This document shows positions 33,977 to 42,150 of a stretch of DNA of 64,000 nucleotides, one piece after another. Under the pieces are notes generated by a model, which was given only the letters and a program-made list of their open reading frames with translations, ran no database searches and was not told the origin of the DNA. The position numbers were made by a program, and so were the translations under genes. How positions within the stretch are numbered: the first letter of the stretch is position 1; every line of letters starts with the position of its first letter. This stretch comes from Bifidobacterium santillanense (GTDB lineage Bacteria > Actinomycetota > Actinomycetes > Actinomycetales > Bifidobacteriaceae): positions 163,418 to 227,417 of the forward strand of contig NZ_JAFEJS010000003.1 of the NCBI RefSeq assembly GCF_018555385.1, read 5' to 3'.

Positions 33977-35158
33977 ATGCCCGAGTATTTCGCCGAACCA
34001 GATCCCGCGACGCAGGAGATGAGCGCCGCGCACGCGCGTTCGTACGCGGTGGCCGCGCCGCATCCGCAGGGGGCCGCCGCGGCCGAGCGCCCGCCGCAGA
34101 TCCCGCTCGCGCCGGTCAAGCGCGTCCAGGCGCAGTTCAATCCGCTCGCCGATGCGATGCTGTACGTGGTCGTGTTCCTCGGAGGCATGGTTGGTACGGC
34201 GCTGCGGTACGCGCTGTCGTTGGCGATGCCGGCGCCTCTTGGCGAAACCGGTTTCCTCAGCGCGTTCCACACGGCCACGTTCATCGCCAACATGGCCGCA
34301 TGCTTCATCTTCGCCACGCTCACCGCGTACATGGCTCAGGCCTCGTGGATCCGCAAACGCGTGCGGCAGCTGGCCTCGCGAGGCGTCGGCATGGGCATGT
34401 GCGGCGGGTTCTCGACCCTGTCCGCGATGGTCATCGAGGAGCTGACCTCGATCCACGGCGATCAGATCGGCGGATTCCTCTTCTATATGTTCGCGAGCTT
34501 CACCGTGGGCATGCTCGTCGCCGCGCTGGGCGCGTGGCTCGCGACCGATCTCGCCTCGCATCACGCCGCCCGACTCGCCTCTGCCGAGATCGACGAGCGC
34601 GCCGCCGCGGCCTCCGGCGGTTCCGCGCCGACGAGCCACAAGGCGCCCAAGGCCCGGAGGCGAGGCATTCTCAGCCGCCGCATCGCCGACGACCTGGTTG
34701 TCCACATCGTGGACGATTCCGCGTCGGTATTCGTCGACGTACGTTCCTCCACGCCGCCCTCCGGCGACTACGGCCAGCCGCTCGCCGGCGGATCCGCCGG
34801 TGCCCATGCAGTGAACGTCGGCGGAGCCGGCGGCATCGGCCATGCCGTCGGGGAGCCGACGTCGTTGCGCACGTCCGATCCGTCCGGTTCGGACGTCTCG
34901 ATGCGGCCCGGTTCGTCCGATACCGTCGTCGCGCCGTCGTTTGAACCGGCGCCGACCACCGACGAGATTCCGATGGTGGGGGATCCGACCACCGGCGACG
35001 CACGCGAATCGGCCGGGAGCAACGGTGCCGGCCGGGGTCGAGACCGGACCGGCGGCGCGGATTCGGACGCGCGCGACGCGTCCGCCCGTCCGGGCGACGC
35101 CCATGGCGTGCGCTACTTCCGCGGCGCTCACGCCGATGAGCGGAGGTGGCGTCGATGA
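33977..35158 (+). CDS. crcB: Fluoride channel CrcB/FluC homologue with long C-terminal tail
   Basis: 393 aa. Four membrane segments lie between about residues 57 and 200. The FluC motifs GGMVGTALRY and GMCGGFSTLSAM (fluoride-path Asn/Phe/Ser region) are present. FluC channels export fluoride as dimers. Residues 1-55 and 200-393 are hydrophilic; the tail is Gly/Ser/Asp/Arg-rich, with no recognised domain, and is far beyond the usual 120-130 aa. The stop overlaps the next gene's start as ATGA, so the two proteins probably form a heterodimer. One copy of the array-type palindrome lies inside the tail (34872-34895). The ribosome site (GGACGAG) is weak. Confidence 0.85.
   Translation: MPEYFAEPDPATQEMSAAHARSYAVAAPHPQGAAAAERPPQIPLAPVKRVQAQFNPLADAMLYVVVFLGGMVGTALRYALSLAMPAPLGETGFLSAFHTATFIANMAACFIFATLTAYMAQASWIRKRVRQLASRGVGMGMCGGFSTLSAMVIEELTSIHGDQIGGFLFYMFASFTVGMLVAALGAWLATDLASHHAARLASAEIDERAAAASGGSAPTSHKAPKARRRGILSRRIADDLVVHIVDDSASVFVDVRSSTPPSGDYGQPLAGGSAGAHAVNVGGAGGIGHAVGEPTSLRTSDPSGSDVSMRPGSSDTVVAPSFEPAPTTDEIPMVGDPTTGDARESAGSNGAGRGRDRTGGADSDARDASARPGDAHGVRYFRGAHADERRWRR
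34872..34895. repeat. Array-type 24-bp palindrome inside the crcB tail
   Basis: CGTCCGATCC...GTTCGGACG, 24 bases, with the same outer arms as the intergenic arrays; it encodes TSDPSGSDV in the hydrophilic tail. Confidence 0.55.
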
Positions 35159-35520
35159 CCTTTATATTGGTGTGCCTGTGCGGCGGACTCGGCGCGATGA
35201 CCCGGTTCGTCGTCAACACGTCGGTGCAGCGCTGGTGGAACCGCGCGTTCCCGCTCTCCACGTTCGTGATCAACGTGATCGCCACGTTCTGCGCCGGCAT
35301 CGCGGCAGCCGCCTATGCGAAGAGCGGCGTCGACCACAACACGTACCTATTGTTCGTGACCGGCTTCCTCGGCGGCTTCTCCACCTTCTCCACCGCCATC
35401 AACGAAATGGTCTCCCTCCTCAGAGCCCGCAACTGGCCCATCGCCGCCCTCTACATCACCGCCACCATCCTCGTCCCCCTCATCTGCGTAGCCGCCGGCT
35501 GGTGGGTCGGCTCCCTCTAA
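35155..35520 (+). CDS. crcB: Fluoride channel CrcB/FluC, second subunit
   Basis: 121 aa, standard FluC length with four membrane segments. Motifs are GGLGAMTRFVVN near the start, FVINVIATF and the core GFLGGFSTFSTAINE. ATG 35155 overlaps the stop of the first crcB gene by four bases and has GGAGG 8 bases upstream. A pair of adjacent crcB genes is the usual Gram-positive arrangement for a two-subunit fluoride exporter. Confidence 0.95.
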   Translation: MTFILVCLCGGLGAMTRFVVNTSVQRWWNRAFPLSTFVINVIATFCAGIAAAAYAKSGVDHNTYLLFVTGFLGGFSTFSTAINEMVSLLRARNWPIAALYITATILVPLICVAAGWWVGSL

Positions 35521-35693
35521 CCCACCACCTCCCCATAGCGCGGGGCGCGCTCCCCGCCTTCTCTCCCGCAGTCCACATGCACGGCCAGCTCCCCTCAACA
35601 AGAGGAACCAAACCCCCAATCCGCTCCATAGCGAAACCGGCCCGCGCGCTCCTGCCCCGTACGTCACGTAACAATGTGTGCGGAACCTGGCGC

Positions 35694-35770
35694 GGGGCGG
35701 TATGTACGATGCCCGACCGTAGGCTTGGCCGAGCGGCCTGGAGCGTGTCGGGCATCGTAGATACCGCCCC
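35694..35770. repeat. 24-bp inverted repeat with one mismatch
   Basis: Arms 35694-35717 and 35747-35770, with a 29-base loop that can itself fold (AGGC...GCCT). It lies between crcB and livH; it might terminate crcB transcription, but there is no T-run. Confidence 0.9.
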
Positions 35771-35872
35771 ACGCCCCACAGATAAACCACAGCCCATTCA
35801 TTATCCCAACGTAACGAATCACAGCGCGCGGAAACGAAAGAGAAACACCTGCATAACGGTGCCCGCCCTTTC

Positions 35873-35905
35873 CCTCTCTAGATTCAGGAATCAAATCCAG
35901 AGAGG
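35873..35905 (+). promoter_or_regulatory. Hairpin sequestering the livH ribosome-binding site
   Basis: CCTCTCTAGATT (35873-35884) pairs with AATCCAGAGAGG (35894-35905) with one mismatch. The right arm contains the AGAGG ribosome site of livH, 8 bases before ATG 35914. Confidence 0.5.
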
Positions 35906-35913
35906 ACATTCAT

Positions 35914-37344
35914 ATGACAGCCGTATCAACGCAACGGCGTCATCGAATGGGATTGCTACTGTTCACAGCGGTTTTCACCCTACTGATGGCGTTATGCATC
36001 ACACAACCGATCCAAGCCCGGGCCGCCGAGGCGGTGCCGACATGTAACCCCTCCGCGACCAACGGATGCGTCAACGGCATCCTGCAGGACGCGAACAAGA
36101 CCGCGATCGCGGGCATCACGATCACCCTGTCAGGCGCGGAGAGCGCGACGACCACGACCGACGCGAACGGCAACTGGGCGTTCAGCGTGTCCAAGGACGG
36201 CAAATACACCGTCGCGATGGACGAGTCGGTCGCCAAGCAGCACGGCCTCAAGGCCGCGACCGCCACGGTCGAGATCAAGATGAACAGTTTCGACAAGGCC
36301 CGGCAGGTGGTCCGCTTCGACAAGCCCGCGCCCGCCGAGTCGAACGGCGGCGCGGGATCCGGCGCGGGCGCGTCGACCGGCGCCGCGAACGGCAAGTCCG
36401 GCGGCTCGACCGGCGCGACGAGCGGCACGGCCGAGACCAGCGGCTCGTCGCTCGGCGCCAACATCGGCGCCCGATTCTGGCAGCAGCTGTTCTCCGGCGT
36501 GATCTTCGGCCTCATGCTCGGCCTCATGTCCGTGGGCATGAACCTCGTCTACGGCACCACCGGCCTGAGCTCCTTCTCCCACGGCGAGCAGGTCAGCCTC
36601 GGCGGCCTGATGGCGTACGTGGGCACGCAGATCCTGCACTGGCCGCTCGTCCCCGCCGCGATCTTCGCGGTCGCGGTCGGCGCGCTCACCGGCTGGATCC
36701 AGAACGAGATCGTCTGGGCGCCCCTGCGGCGCAAGCGCGTCGGCACGATGCAGCAGATGATCGTCACCATCGGCCTGTCGATGGCCCTGCAGTACCTGTT
36801 CCAGTTCTTCTTCGGCGGCGACATCAAGGGCATCGTCAAGTCGGTGCCCGCGAGCTTCCGTCTCGGCCCGGTCACGACCGACGCACCGACGCTCATCTCC
36901 GCCGGCATCGCGATCGTCGTCATCATCGGCGTGAGCCTGTTCCTGTACAACACGCGACTCGGCCGCGCGACCCGAGCCGTCTCGGACAACGCCGCGCTCG
37001 CCGCCGCGTCCGGCATCAACGTCGAACAGGTCGTGCGCATCGTGTGGATCATCTCCTGCGCGATGGCCGCGCTCTCCGGCGTGCTGCTCGGCGTGTACCT
37101 CAACGGCATCTCGTGGAACACCGGCGCGACCCTGCTGCTGCTCATGTTCGCGGCGGTCACGCTGGGCGGCCTCGGCACCGCGAACGGCGCGCTCGTCGGA
37201 TCCCTGATCATCGGCGTCGTCGCGGACATGAGCTCGCTCGTCATCCCCAACGACATGCGGTACGCCAGCGCGCTGGCGATTCTCATCATCGTCCTGCTGG
37301 TGCGTCCGCAGGGCATTTTCGGCAAGCAGCAGAGGGTGGGCTGA
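35914..37344 (+). CDS. livH: Branched-chain amino acid ABC permease LivH with secreted N-terminal domain
   Basis: 476 aa. Residues 1-38 look like a signal/membrane segment ending ARAAEA. Residues about 40-125 form an extracellular beta-sandwich-like domain (VNGILQDANKTAIAGITITLSGAESATTTTDANGNWAFSV), as in carboxypeptidase regulatory-like domains, with two Cys near its start. A Gly/Ser/Thr linker (about 128-172) leads to the LivH permease (185-476) with its many membrane segments (GLMLGLMSVGMNLVYGTTGLSSFSHGEQ... VRPQGIFG). An extracellular domain on a permease is unusual and may dock the binding protein. First gene of livHMGF. Confidence 0.9.
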   Translation: MTAVSTQRRHRMGLLLFTAVFTLLMALCITQPIQARAAEAVPTCNPSATNGCVNGILQDANKTAIAGITITLSGAESATTTTDANGNWAFSVSKDGKYTVAMDESVAKQHGLKAATATVEIKMNSFDKARQVVRFDKPAPAESNGGAGSGAGASTGAANGKSGGSTGATSGTAETSGSSLGANIGARFWQQLFSGVIFGLMLGLMSVGMNLVYGTTGLSSFSHGEQVSLGGLMAYVGTQILHWPLVPAAIFAVAVGALTGWIQNEIVWAPLRRKRVGTMQQMIVTIGLSMALQYLFQFFFGGDIKGIVKSVPASFRLGPVTTDAPTLISAGIAIVVIIGVSLFLYNTRLGRATRAVSDNAALAAASGINVEQVVRIVWIISCAMAALSGVLLGVYLNGISWNTGATLLLLMFAAVTLGGLGTANGALVGSLIIGVVADMSSLVIPNDMRYASALAILIIVLLVRPQGIFGKQQRVG

Positions 37345-37347
37345 GAC

Positions 37348-38331
37348 ATGGACCTCATGACCGTCATCACCAATACGCTGGGCGAGCTCATCGCCCCGAC
37401 CACGGCCGCGTACGCGCTGGCCGCGATCGGACTGAACATCCACTTCGGCATGACCGGCCTCATGAACATGGGACAGGCCGGATTCATGCTGCTCGGCGCG
37501 TACGGGTTCGCGATCGTGCAGATGATGGGCGGCAACCTGTTCGCCTCGCTGTGCGCCGCGATCGCGCTCGCCGTGATCTACGCGCTCCTGCTCGGCATCC
37601 CGACCCTGAAGCTCGGCCCGGACTACCTCGCGATGGTCACGCTCGCGGCCGCCGAGATCATCCGCATCATCGGGCGGTCGACCGCGATGACCAAGCTGAC
37701 CGGTGGTTCGGCCGGCATCTCACCGCAGGACTTCACCACGCAGTTCGAGTCGCTCTCGCCGCTGCCGAACGAGTCGACCACGGTCCTGCTGTGGACGTAC
37801 TCGAACAACATCGCCGACTCGTGGTGGCTGCGCATCGTGGCCTGGGCGCTTGTCGCGATCGCCGCTCTCCTGTGCTGGCGCTGGTTCCACTCGCCGTGGG
37901 GCCGCGTCCTGAAGGGCATCCGCGAGGACGAGAACGCGATCCGGTCCCTGGGCAAGAACGTCACGGTCTACAAGATGCAGGCCCTGATCCTGGGCGGCAT
38001 CTTCGGCGCGCTCGGCGGCATCGTCTTCGTCCTGCCGCGCTCCGTCCAGCCCGATTCGTTGGGCCGCGCGGTCACGTTCTACGCGTGGACGATCCTGCTG
38101 CTCGGCGGCGCGGCCACGATCTTCGGCCCGATCATCGGCTCCTGCCTGCTGTGGGTGCTGCTCACGTTCGTCAAGGAGCTCATGCGCGGGGCGATCCCGG
38201 ACACCGTGATCTCGTCGAACCAGGTCGAGTCGCTCGGCTGGGTGATCGTCGGCGTGGCGCTGATGTGCCTGGTCATCTTCAGACCGCAGGGAATCCTGGG
38301 AGACCGAAAGGAGCTGGCCTTCAATGCGTGA
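37348..38331 (+). CDS. livM: Branched-chain amino acid ABC permease LivM
   Basis: 327 aa, about eight to nine membrane segments. The LivM-type opening GLNIHFGMTGLMNMGQAGFMLLGAYGFA, the loop LGIPTLKLGPDYLAMVTLAAAEIIR and the ending LVIFRPQGILGDRKEL are clear. It pairs with LivH to form the membrane channel. It starts 3 bases after livH and its last 8 bases overlap livG, so the genes are translationally coupled. Confidence 0.95.
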   Translation: MDLMTVITNTLGELIAPTTAAYALAAIGLNIHFGMTGLMNMGQAGFMLLGAYGFAIVQMMGGNLFASLCAAIALAVIYALLLGIPTLKLGPDYLAMVTLAAAEIIRIIGRSTAMTKLTGGSAGISPQDFTTQFESLSPLPNESTTVLLWTYSNNIADSWWLRIVAWALVAIAALLCWRWFHSPWGRVLKGIREDENAIRSLGKNVTVYKMQALILGGIFGALGGIVFVLPRSVQPDSLGRAVTFYAWTILLLGGAATIFGPIIGSCLLWVLLTFVKELMRGAIPDTVISSNQVESLGWVIVGVALMCLVIFRPQGILGDRKELAFNA

Positions 38332-39406
38332 TTCACGTGAAACAATCGAAACGACGTCGGCGGGCGTGACACCGGCCGAGACCATCGCCGGCGTGACGCC
38401 GTCCAACCTGTCCGAAACCGACGTGAACCCCACCGAACCGGGCAGGCCGTTCCACGACCTCGCCCAGTGGGCCACCAAGGCGCCGGAGGGCGAGCATCTC
38501 ATCTCCACCGCGTTCGGCGACAAGGTCCAGGAGGACCTCGAGTTCGTCGCGAACACGCCCGGCGTGCACAAGCCCGACCCGATCCTCGTGGCCGACCACG
38601 TCACGCGCCGGTTCGGCGGCATGACCGCCGTCGACGTCGACCACTTCGAGATCGAACGCCACGGCATCACCGCCCTGATCGGCCCGAACGGCGCCGGCAA
38701 GACCACGTTCTTCAACCTGATGACCGGATTCGACACCCCGAACACCGGCACCTGGCAGTTCGACGGACGCGACCTCGCTCACGTGCAGCCCGAGAAGGTG
38801 GCGCGCATGGGCATGGTCCGCACCTTCCAGCTGACCAAGGTCATGAGCCGTCTGACCGTGCTCGACAACATGCTGCTCGGCGCGCCCGTCCAGCCCGGCG
38901 AGGGCATGTTCCGCGCCCTCGTGCCCGGCCTGTGGCGGCGTCAGGAGAAGGCGAACATCGAGAAGGCCGAGGCGCTGCTCGCCCGGTTCCTCCTCATCAA
39001 GAAGAAGGACGACTTCGCCGGATCGCTCTCCGGCGGCCAGAGGAAGCTCCTCGAGATGGCCCGCGCGCTCATGTCCGACCCGCAGCTGGTCATGCTCGAC
39101 GAGCCGATGGCCGGCGTCAACCCGGCCCTGAAGCAGTCGCTGCTCGACCACATCATGGCGTTGCGCGAGGAGGGCACCACGGTGCTGTTCGTCGAGCACG
39201 ACATCAACATGGTCCGCCACATCGCCGACTGGGTGACCGTCATGGCCGAGGGCAAGATCGTCGCCGAGGGCCGGCCGAGGACCGTGATGAACGACCCCGC
39301 CGTCATCGACGCCTACCTCGGTGCCCACGCCAACATCGACCTGGGCGACGACTCGGTGGTCAAGGACGCCGAATCCGGGAACATCGAGAGGAAGGGCACG
39401 AAATGA
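38324..39406 (+). CDS. livG: Branched-chain amino acid ABC transporter ATP-binding protein LivG
   Basis: 360 aa. ABC domain from about residue 88: Walker A GPNGAGKTT, Q-loop region FQLTKVM, signature LSGGQRKLLEMARAL, Walker B LVMLDEPMAG, His switch EHDINMV. The first 85 residues are an unusual hydrophilic extension (TPAETIAGVTPSNLSETDVNPTEPG) not found in typical LivG proteins of about 255-260 aa. Overlaps livM by 8 bases. It energises import together with LivF. Confidence 0.95.
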   Translation: MRDSRETIETTSAGVTPAETIAGVTPSNLSETDVNPTEPGRPFHDLAQWATKAPEGEHLISTAFGDKVQEDLEFVANTPGVHKPDPILVADHVTRRFGGMTAVDVDHFEIERHGITALIGPNGAGKTTFFNLMTGFDTPNTGTWQFDGRDLAHVQPEKVARMGMVRTFQLTKVMSRLTVLDNMLLGAPVQPGEGMFRALVPGLWRRQEKANIEKAEALLARFLLIKKKDDFAGSLSGGQRKLLEMARALMSDPQLVMLDEPMAGVNPALKQSLLDHIMALREEGTTVLFVEHDINMVRHIADWVTVMAEGKIVAEGRPRTVMNDPAVIDAYLGAHANIDLGDDSVVKDAESGNIERKGTK

Positions 39407-39483
39407 GCACCATGATCTCTGGCTCCTCGCGCCGAGGGGAGCTGTCCGCGCAACGGACTGAGGGGAGTCGCAACCATGACTGA
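39403..39483 (+). repeat. REP-like hairpin element between livG and livF, also readable as a 26-codon ORF
   Basis: Starting at the ATGA that overlaps the livG stop, an open frame of 26 codons ends just inside livF. Its DNA holds CTCCTCG...GAGGGGAG and GTCCGC-GCAA-CGGAC hairpins and ends CTGAGGGGAG. This resembles a common repetitive extragenic palindrome of gut bacteria (GGGGAGCTGTC...ACTGAGGGGAG, from memory). The last part supplies livF's GGGGAG ribosome site. Confidence 0.5.
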
Positions 39484-40324
39484 TACCGATACCGCAACCG
39501 TACCCAACGTAACCATGGAATCCGCCGAGGGGTCCGCGGCCGACACCCGCCCGCGCTCCGAAATCCACGTGGGGGAGCCGGCCGGCGAGCCTCTGCTCGA
39601 CGCCGTCGACCTCGTCGCCGGATACATCCCCGGCGTGAACATCTTGAACGGCGCATCCCTGACCCTGCACAAGGGCGAGATCGTCGGCATCATCGGCCCG
39701 AACGGCGCCGGCAAGTCCACGCTCCTCAAGTCCCTGTTCGGACTGGTCCACATCCACTCCGGACACCTCATCCTGAAGGGCGAGGACATCACCAACCTCC
39801 GCGCCGACAAGCTCGTCTCGCTCGGCGTCGGCTTCGTGCCGCAGACCGAGAACGTGTTCCCGAGCCTGACCATCGCGGAGAACCTGCACATGGGCGCCTA
39901 CCAGGCCCCGCGGAAGTTCAACGAGCGCTTCGACTACGTGTGCTCGATCTTCCCGAAGCTGGGGGAGCGCAAGGACCAGCTCGCCGGATCCCTGTCCGGC
40001 GGCGAACGCCAGATGGTCGCCATGGCCCGCGCCCTGATGATGAACCCGTCCGTCCTGCTCCTCGACGAGCCGTCCGCCGGACTCTCCCCGATGCTCCAGG
40101 ACGAGACCTTCATCCGCGTGCGCCAGGTCAACAAGGCCGGCGTCTCCGTCATCATCGTCGAGCAGAACGCCAGACGCTGCCTGCAGATCTGCGACCGCGG
40201 ATACGTGCTCGACCAGGGTCGCAACGCCTACTCCGGCAAGGGGCGCGACCTGCTCGAGGACCCCAAGGTCATCAGCCTCTACCTTGGAAATCTCGAAGAG
40301 GAAGTCAAAGAAGAAGGCCGCTGA
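39476..40324 (+). CDS. livF: Branched-chain amino acid ABC transporter ATP-binding protein LivF
   Basis: 282 aa. A roughly 38-residue hydrophilic extension precedes the ABC domain: Walker A GPNGAGKST, signature LSGGERQMVAMARAL, Walker B VLLLDEPSAGLSP, and EQNARR at the His-switch position (Gln in place of His, as usual for LivF). GVGFVPQTENVFPSLTIAENL is typical. Start ATG has GGGGAG about 8 bases upstream. It is the last of livHMGF; its TGA stop lies in a 12-base direct repeat that brackets the next feature. Confidence 0.95.
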   Translation: MTDTDTATVPNVTMESAEGSAADTRPRSEIHVGEPAGEPLLDAVDLVAGYIPGVNILNGASLTLHKGEIVGIIGPNGAGKSTLLKSLFGLVHIHSGHLILKGEDITNLRADKLVSLGVGFVPQTENVFPSLTIAENLHMGAYQAPRKFNERFDYVCSIFPKLGERKDQLAGSLSGGERQMVAMARALMMNPSVLLLDEPSAGLSPMLQDETFIRVRQVNKAGVSVIIVEQNARRCLQICDRGYVLDQGRNAYSGKGRDLLEDPKVISLYLGNLEEEVKEEGR

Positions 40325-40506
40325 TGGTGTGTCTTCGTCGTTGCTCCTCGGTCGACGTGCCTGTTGCGCTTCGCGCAACCTTCGCGGCATAGCCGCTCAC
40401 TTCGCCTGAGGACAGCCCACCGGGCTGTCCTCTATACGGCTCAGCGTATCCCTCGGTGCGCCTAGAAGCCACACGCATCAACGACCTTCTTGCAGAAGGC
40501 CGCTGA
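40325..40506. repeat. Candidate inserted structured element, flanked by 12-bp direct repeats
   Basis: GAAGGCCGCTGA occurs at 40313-40324 (livF end) and again at 40495-40506. Between them: closing stem 40337-40343/40479-40485, hairpins 40363-40379, 40384-40396 and 40408-40432 (perfect 11-bp stem), and 40485-40499. It encodes no protein. The remainder to 40754 is the livK leader, with nothing else recognised. Confidence 0.55.
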
Positions 40507-40754
40507 ATCCCATGTTTCCGCCGGTTTTCGGATGTCATGCGGCGGTTACATGGGAACAACCTTTCCGAATCAACCCGCGGCTATGGTGAGTCACAAGATT
40601 CGGGAAGATGAACAATCACAGATCAGCGACTCGCAATCCCATCAACCGATCGCCCCGCCCGCGGCAATGCAATCGCGGCGCGGCCCGTCGATCGGCAATC
40701 ACACAAGTCGAAACACCATTGCCCGCAAGGGCTTGAGAGGAAGTGGTGATTCAC

Positions 40755-42023
40755 ATGTTGAATTCAAGGAAGCTCGCGTTCACAGCAACGGCGGCCGTCG
40801 CGGCCGCGGTCATGGCGCTCGCCGGCTGCGGCTCGGCCGGCTCGTCGTCCGGTTCCGGCGACTCCGGTTCCGGCAAGACCGACACGTTCACGCTCGGAGG
40901 TCTGTGGCCCGAGACCGGCTCGCTGGCCTACCTGGCCCCGCCGGAACTCGCCGCCGAGAAGCTCGCCGTCAAGGACATCAACAAGGCCGGCGGCGTCCTC
41001 GGCAAGGACATCACGACCGTCGACGCCGATACGTCCGACGCCGACCACGCCGACCAGAACACGTCCGCCACCCAGTCGGTCCTGTCCAAGAAGCCGTCGT
41101 TCGTCATCGGACCGGCCTCCAGCGCCGTCGTCAAGAACGTGTACAAGTCGATCACCGAACAGAAGATCCCGATGCTGTCGATGGGCGCCACCAGCTCCGA
41201 CTTCTCGGGACTGAGCCCCTACTTCTTCCGCACCGTCCCGCCGGACACCGTGCAGGGCACCGTGCTCGGCCAGGTCATCGCCCAGGACGGCGTGAAGAAC
41301 CTCGCCGTCGCGGTGTTCAACGACGAGTACGGCACCGGCCTGCGCGACACGATCGTCAAGACCGTCAAGGACGCCGGCGTCAACGTCGTCTACGGCGAGA
41401 AGGACGCGTTCGACCCGACCGAGACGAACTTCTCGTCGATCGTCACCGCCATCAAGGCGTCCAACCCCGACGCGATCGCCATCGTCGCATTCGACCAGAC
41501 CAAGCCGCTCGTCAAGGAGATGGCCTCGCAGGGCATCGACACCCACAAGCTCTACTTCGTCGACGGCAACACCGCCGACTACTCCAAGGACCTCGACGCG
41601 GGGCTCCTCGAGGGCTCCAAGGGCACCATCCCGGGCGTCCAGGCGTCCGACGAGTTCCAGAAGAAGCTCGTCGACGCGTACGGCAAGGACATCTCCACCT
41701 TCACCTACGGCGCCGAGACCTACGACGGCATCATCCTCGCCGCGCTCGCGGCTCAGAAGGGCGGTTCCGCCGACGGCGAGACCATCCAGAAGAACATGGC
41801 GGCTGTCTCCGGCGCGAACGACGGCACCGAGTGCAAGACGTACGCCGACTGCCTCGCCGCCCTTAAGTCCGGCAAGGACATCCACTACAAGGGCGTGACC
41901 GGCATCGGCCCGTTCAACAAGAGCAACGACCCGAGCTCCGCCAACATCGGCGTGTACAAGTTCGACGCGAAGAACGTCCCGAACTTCGACCACGCCCAGG
42001 AGGGCGAGGTCCCGTCCAACTGA
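40755..42023 (+). CDS. livK: Branched-chain amino acid ABC transporter substrate-binding lipoprotein
   Basis: 422 aa. A lipoprotein signal peptide (AFTATAAVAAAVMALAGC, lipobox LAGC) is followed by a Gly/Ser linker and a periplasmic-binding (Leu/Ile/Val-type) domain: FTLGGLWPETGSLAYLAPPELAAEKLAVKDINKAGGV, IGPASSAVVKNVYKSITEQKIPML, TFTYGAETYDGIILAA. It captures the amino acid outside the cell for LivHMGF. It lies 430 bases after livF behind a structured element, so it may be expressed more strongly or separately. ATG 40755 fits the signal peptide; GAGAGGAAG is about 11 bases upstream. Confidence 0.94.
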   Translation: MLNSRKLAFTATAAVAAAVMALAGCGSAGSSSGSGDSGSGKTDTFTLGGLWPETGSLAYLAPPELAAEKLAVKDINKAGGVLGKDITTVDADTSDADHADQNTSATQSVLSKKPSFVIGPASSAVVKNVYKSITEQKIPMLSMGATSSDFSGLSPYFFRTVPPDTVQGTVLGQVIAQDGVKNLAVAVFNDEYGTGLRDTIVKTVKDAGVNVVYGEKDAFDPTETNFSSIVTAIKASNPDAIAIVAFDQTKPLVKEMASQGIDTHKLYFVDGNTADYSKDLDAGLLEGSKGTIPGVQASDEFQKKLVDAYGKDISTFTYGAETYDGIILAALAAQKGGSADGETIQKNMAAVSGANDGTECKTYADCLAALKSGKDIHYKGVTGIGPFNKSNDPSSANIGVYKFDAKNVPNFDHAQEGEVPSN

Positions 42024-42150
42024 CCGGTCGACTCTGGCCGACTGGTTCGGCCGGGTCTGGTCGGTGTCGGTCGGACCTGTCTTCGACGGTTCATGACCGG
42101 CCCGACCATATCCCGGTCGTCCTTGAGACGTCGGGAACCGGCGATAGCCG

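Larger units (their letters stand above)
35521..35913. other. 393-bp space before livH
   Basis: No gene seen. It holds the inverted repeat at 35694-35770 and, at the 3' end, a hairpin that covers the livH ribosome site (35873-35905). Sequence near 35795-35830 is less GC-rich and may contain the livH promoter. Confidence 0.6.
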
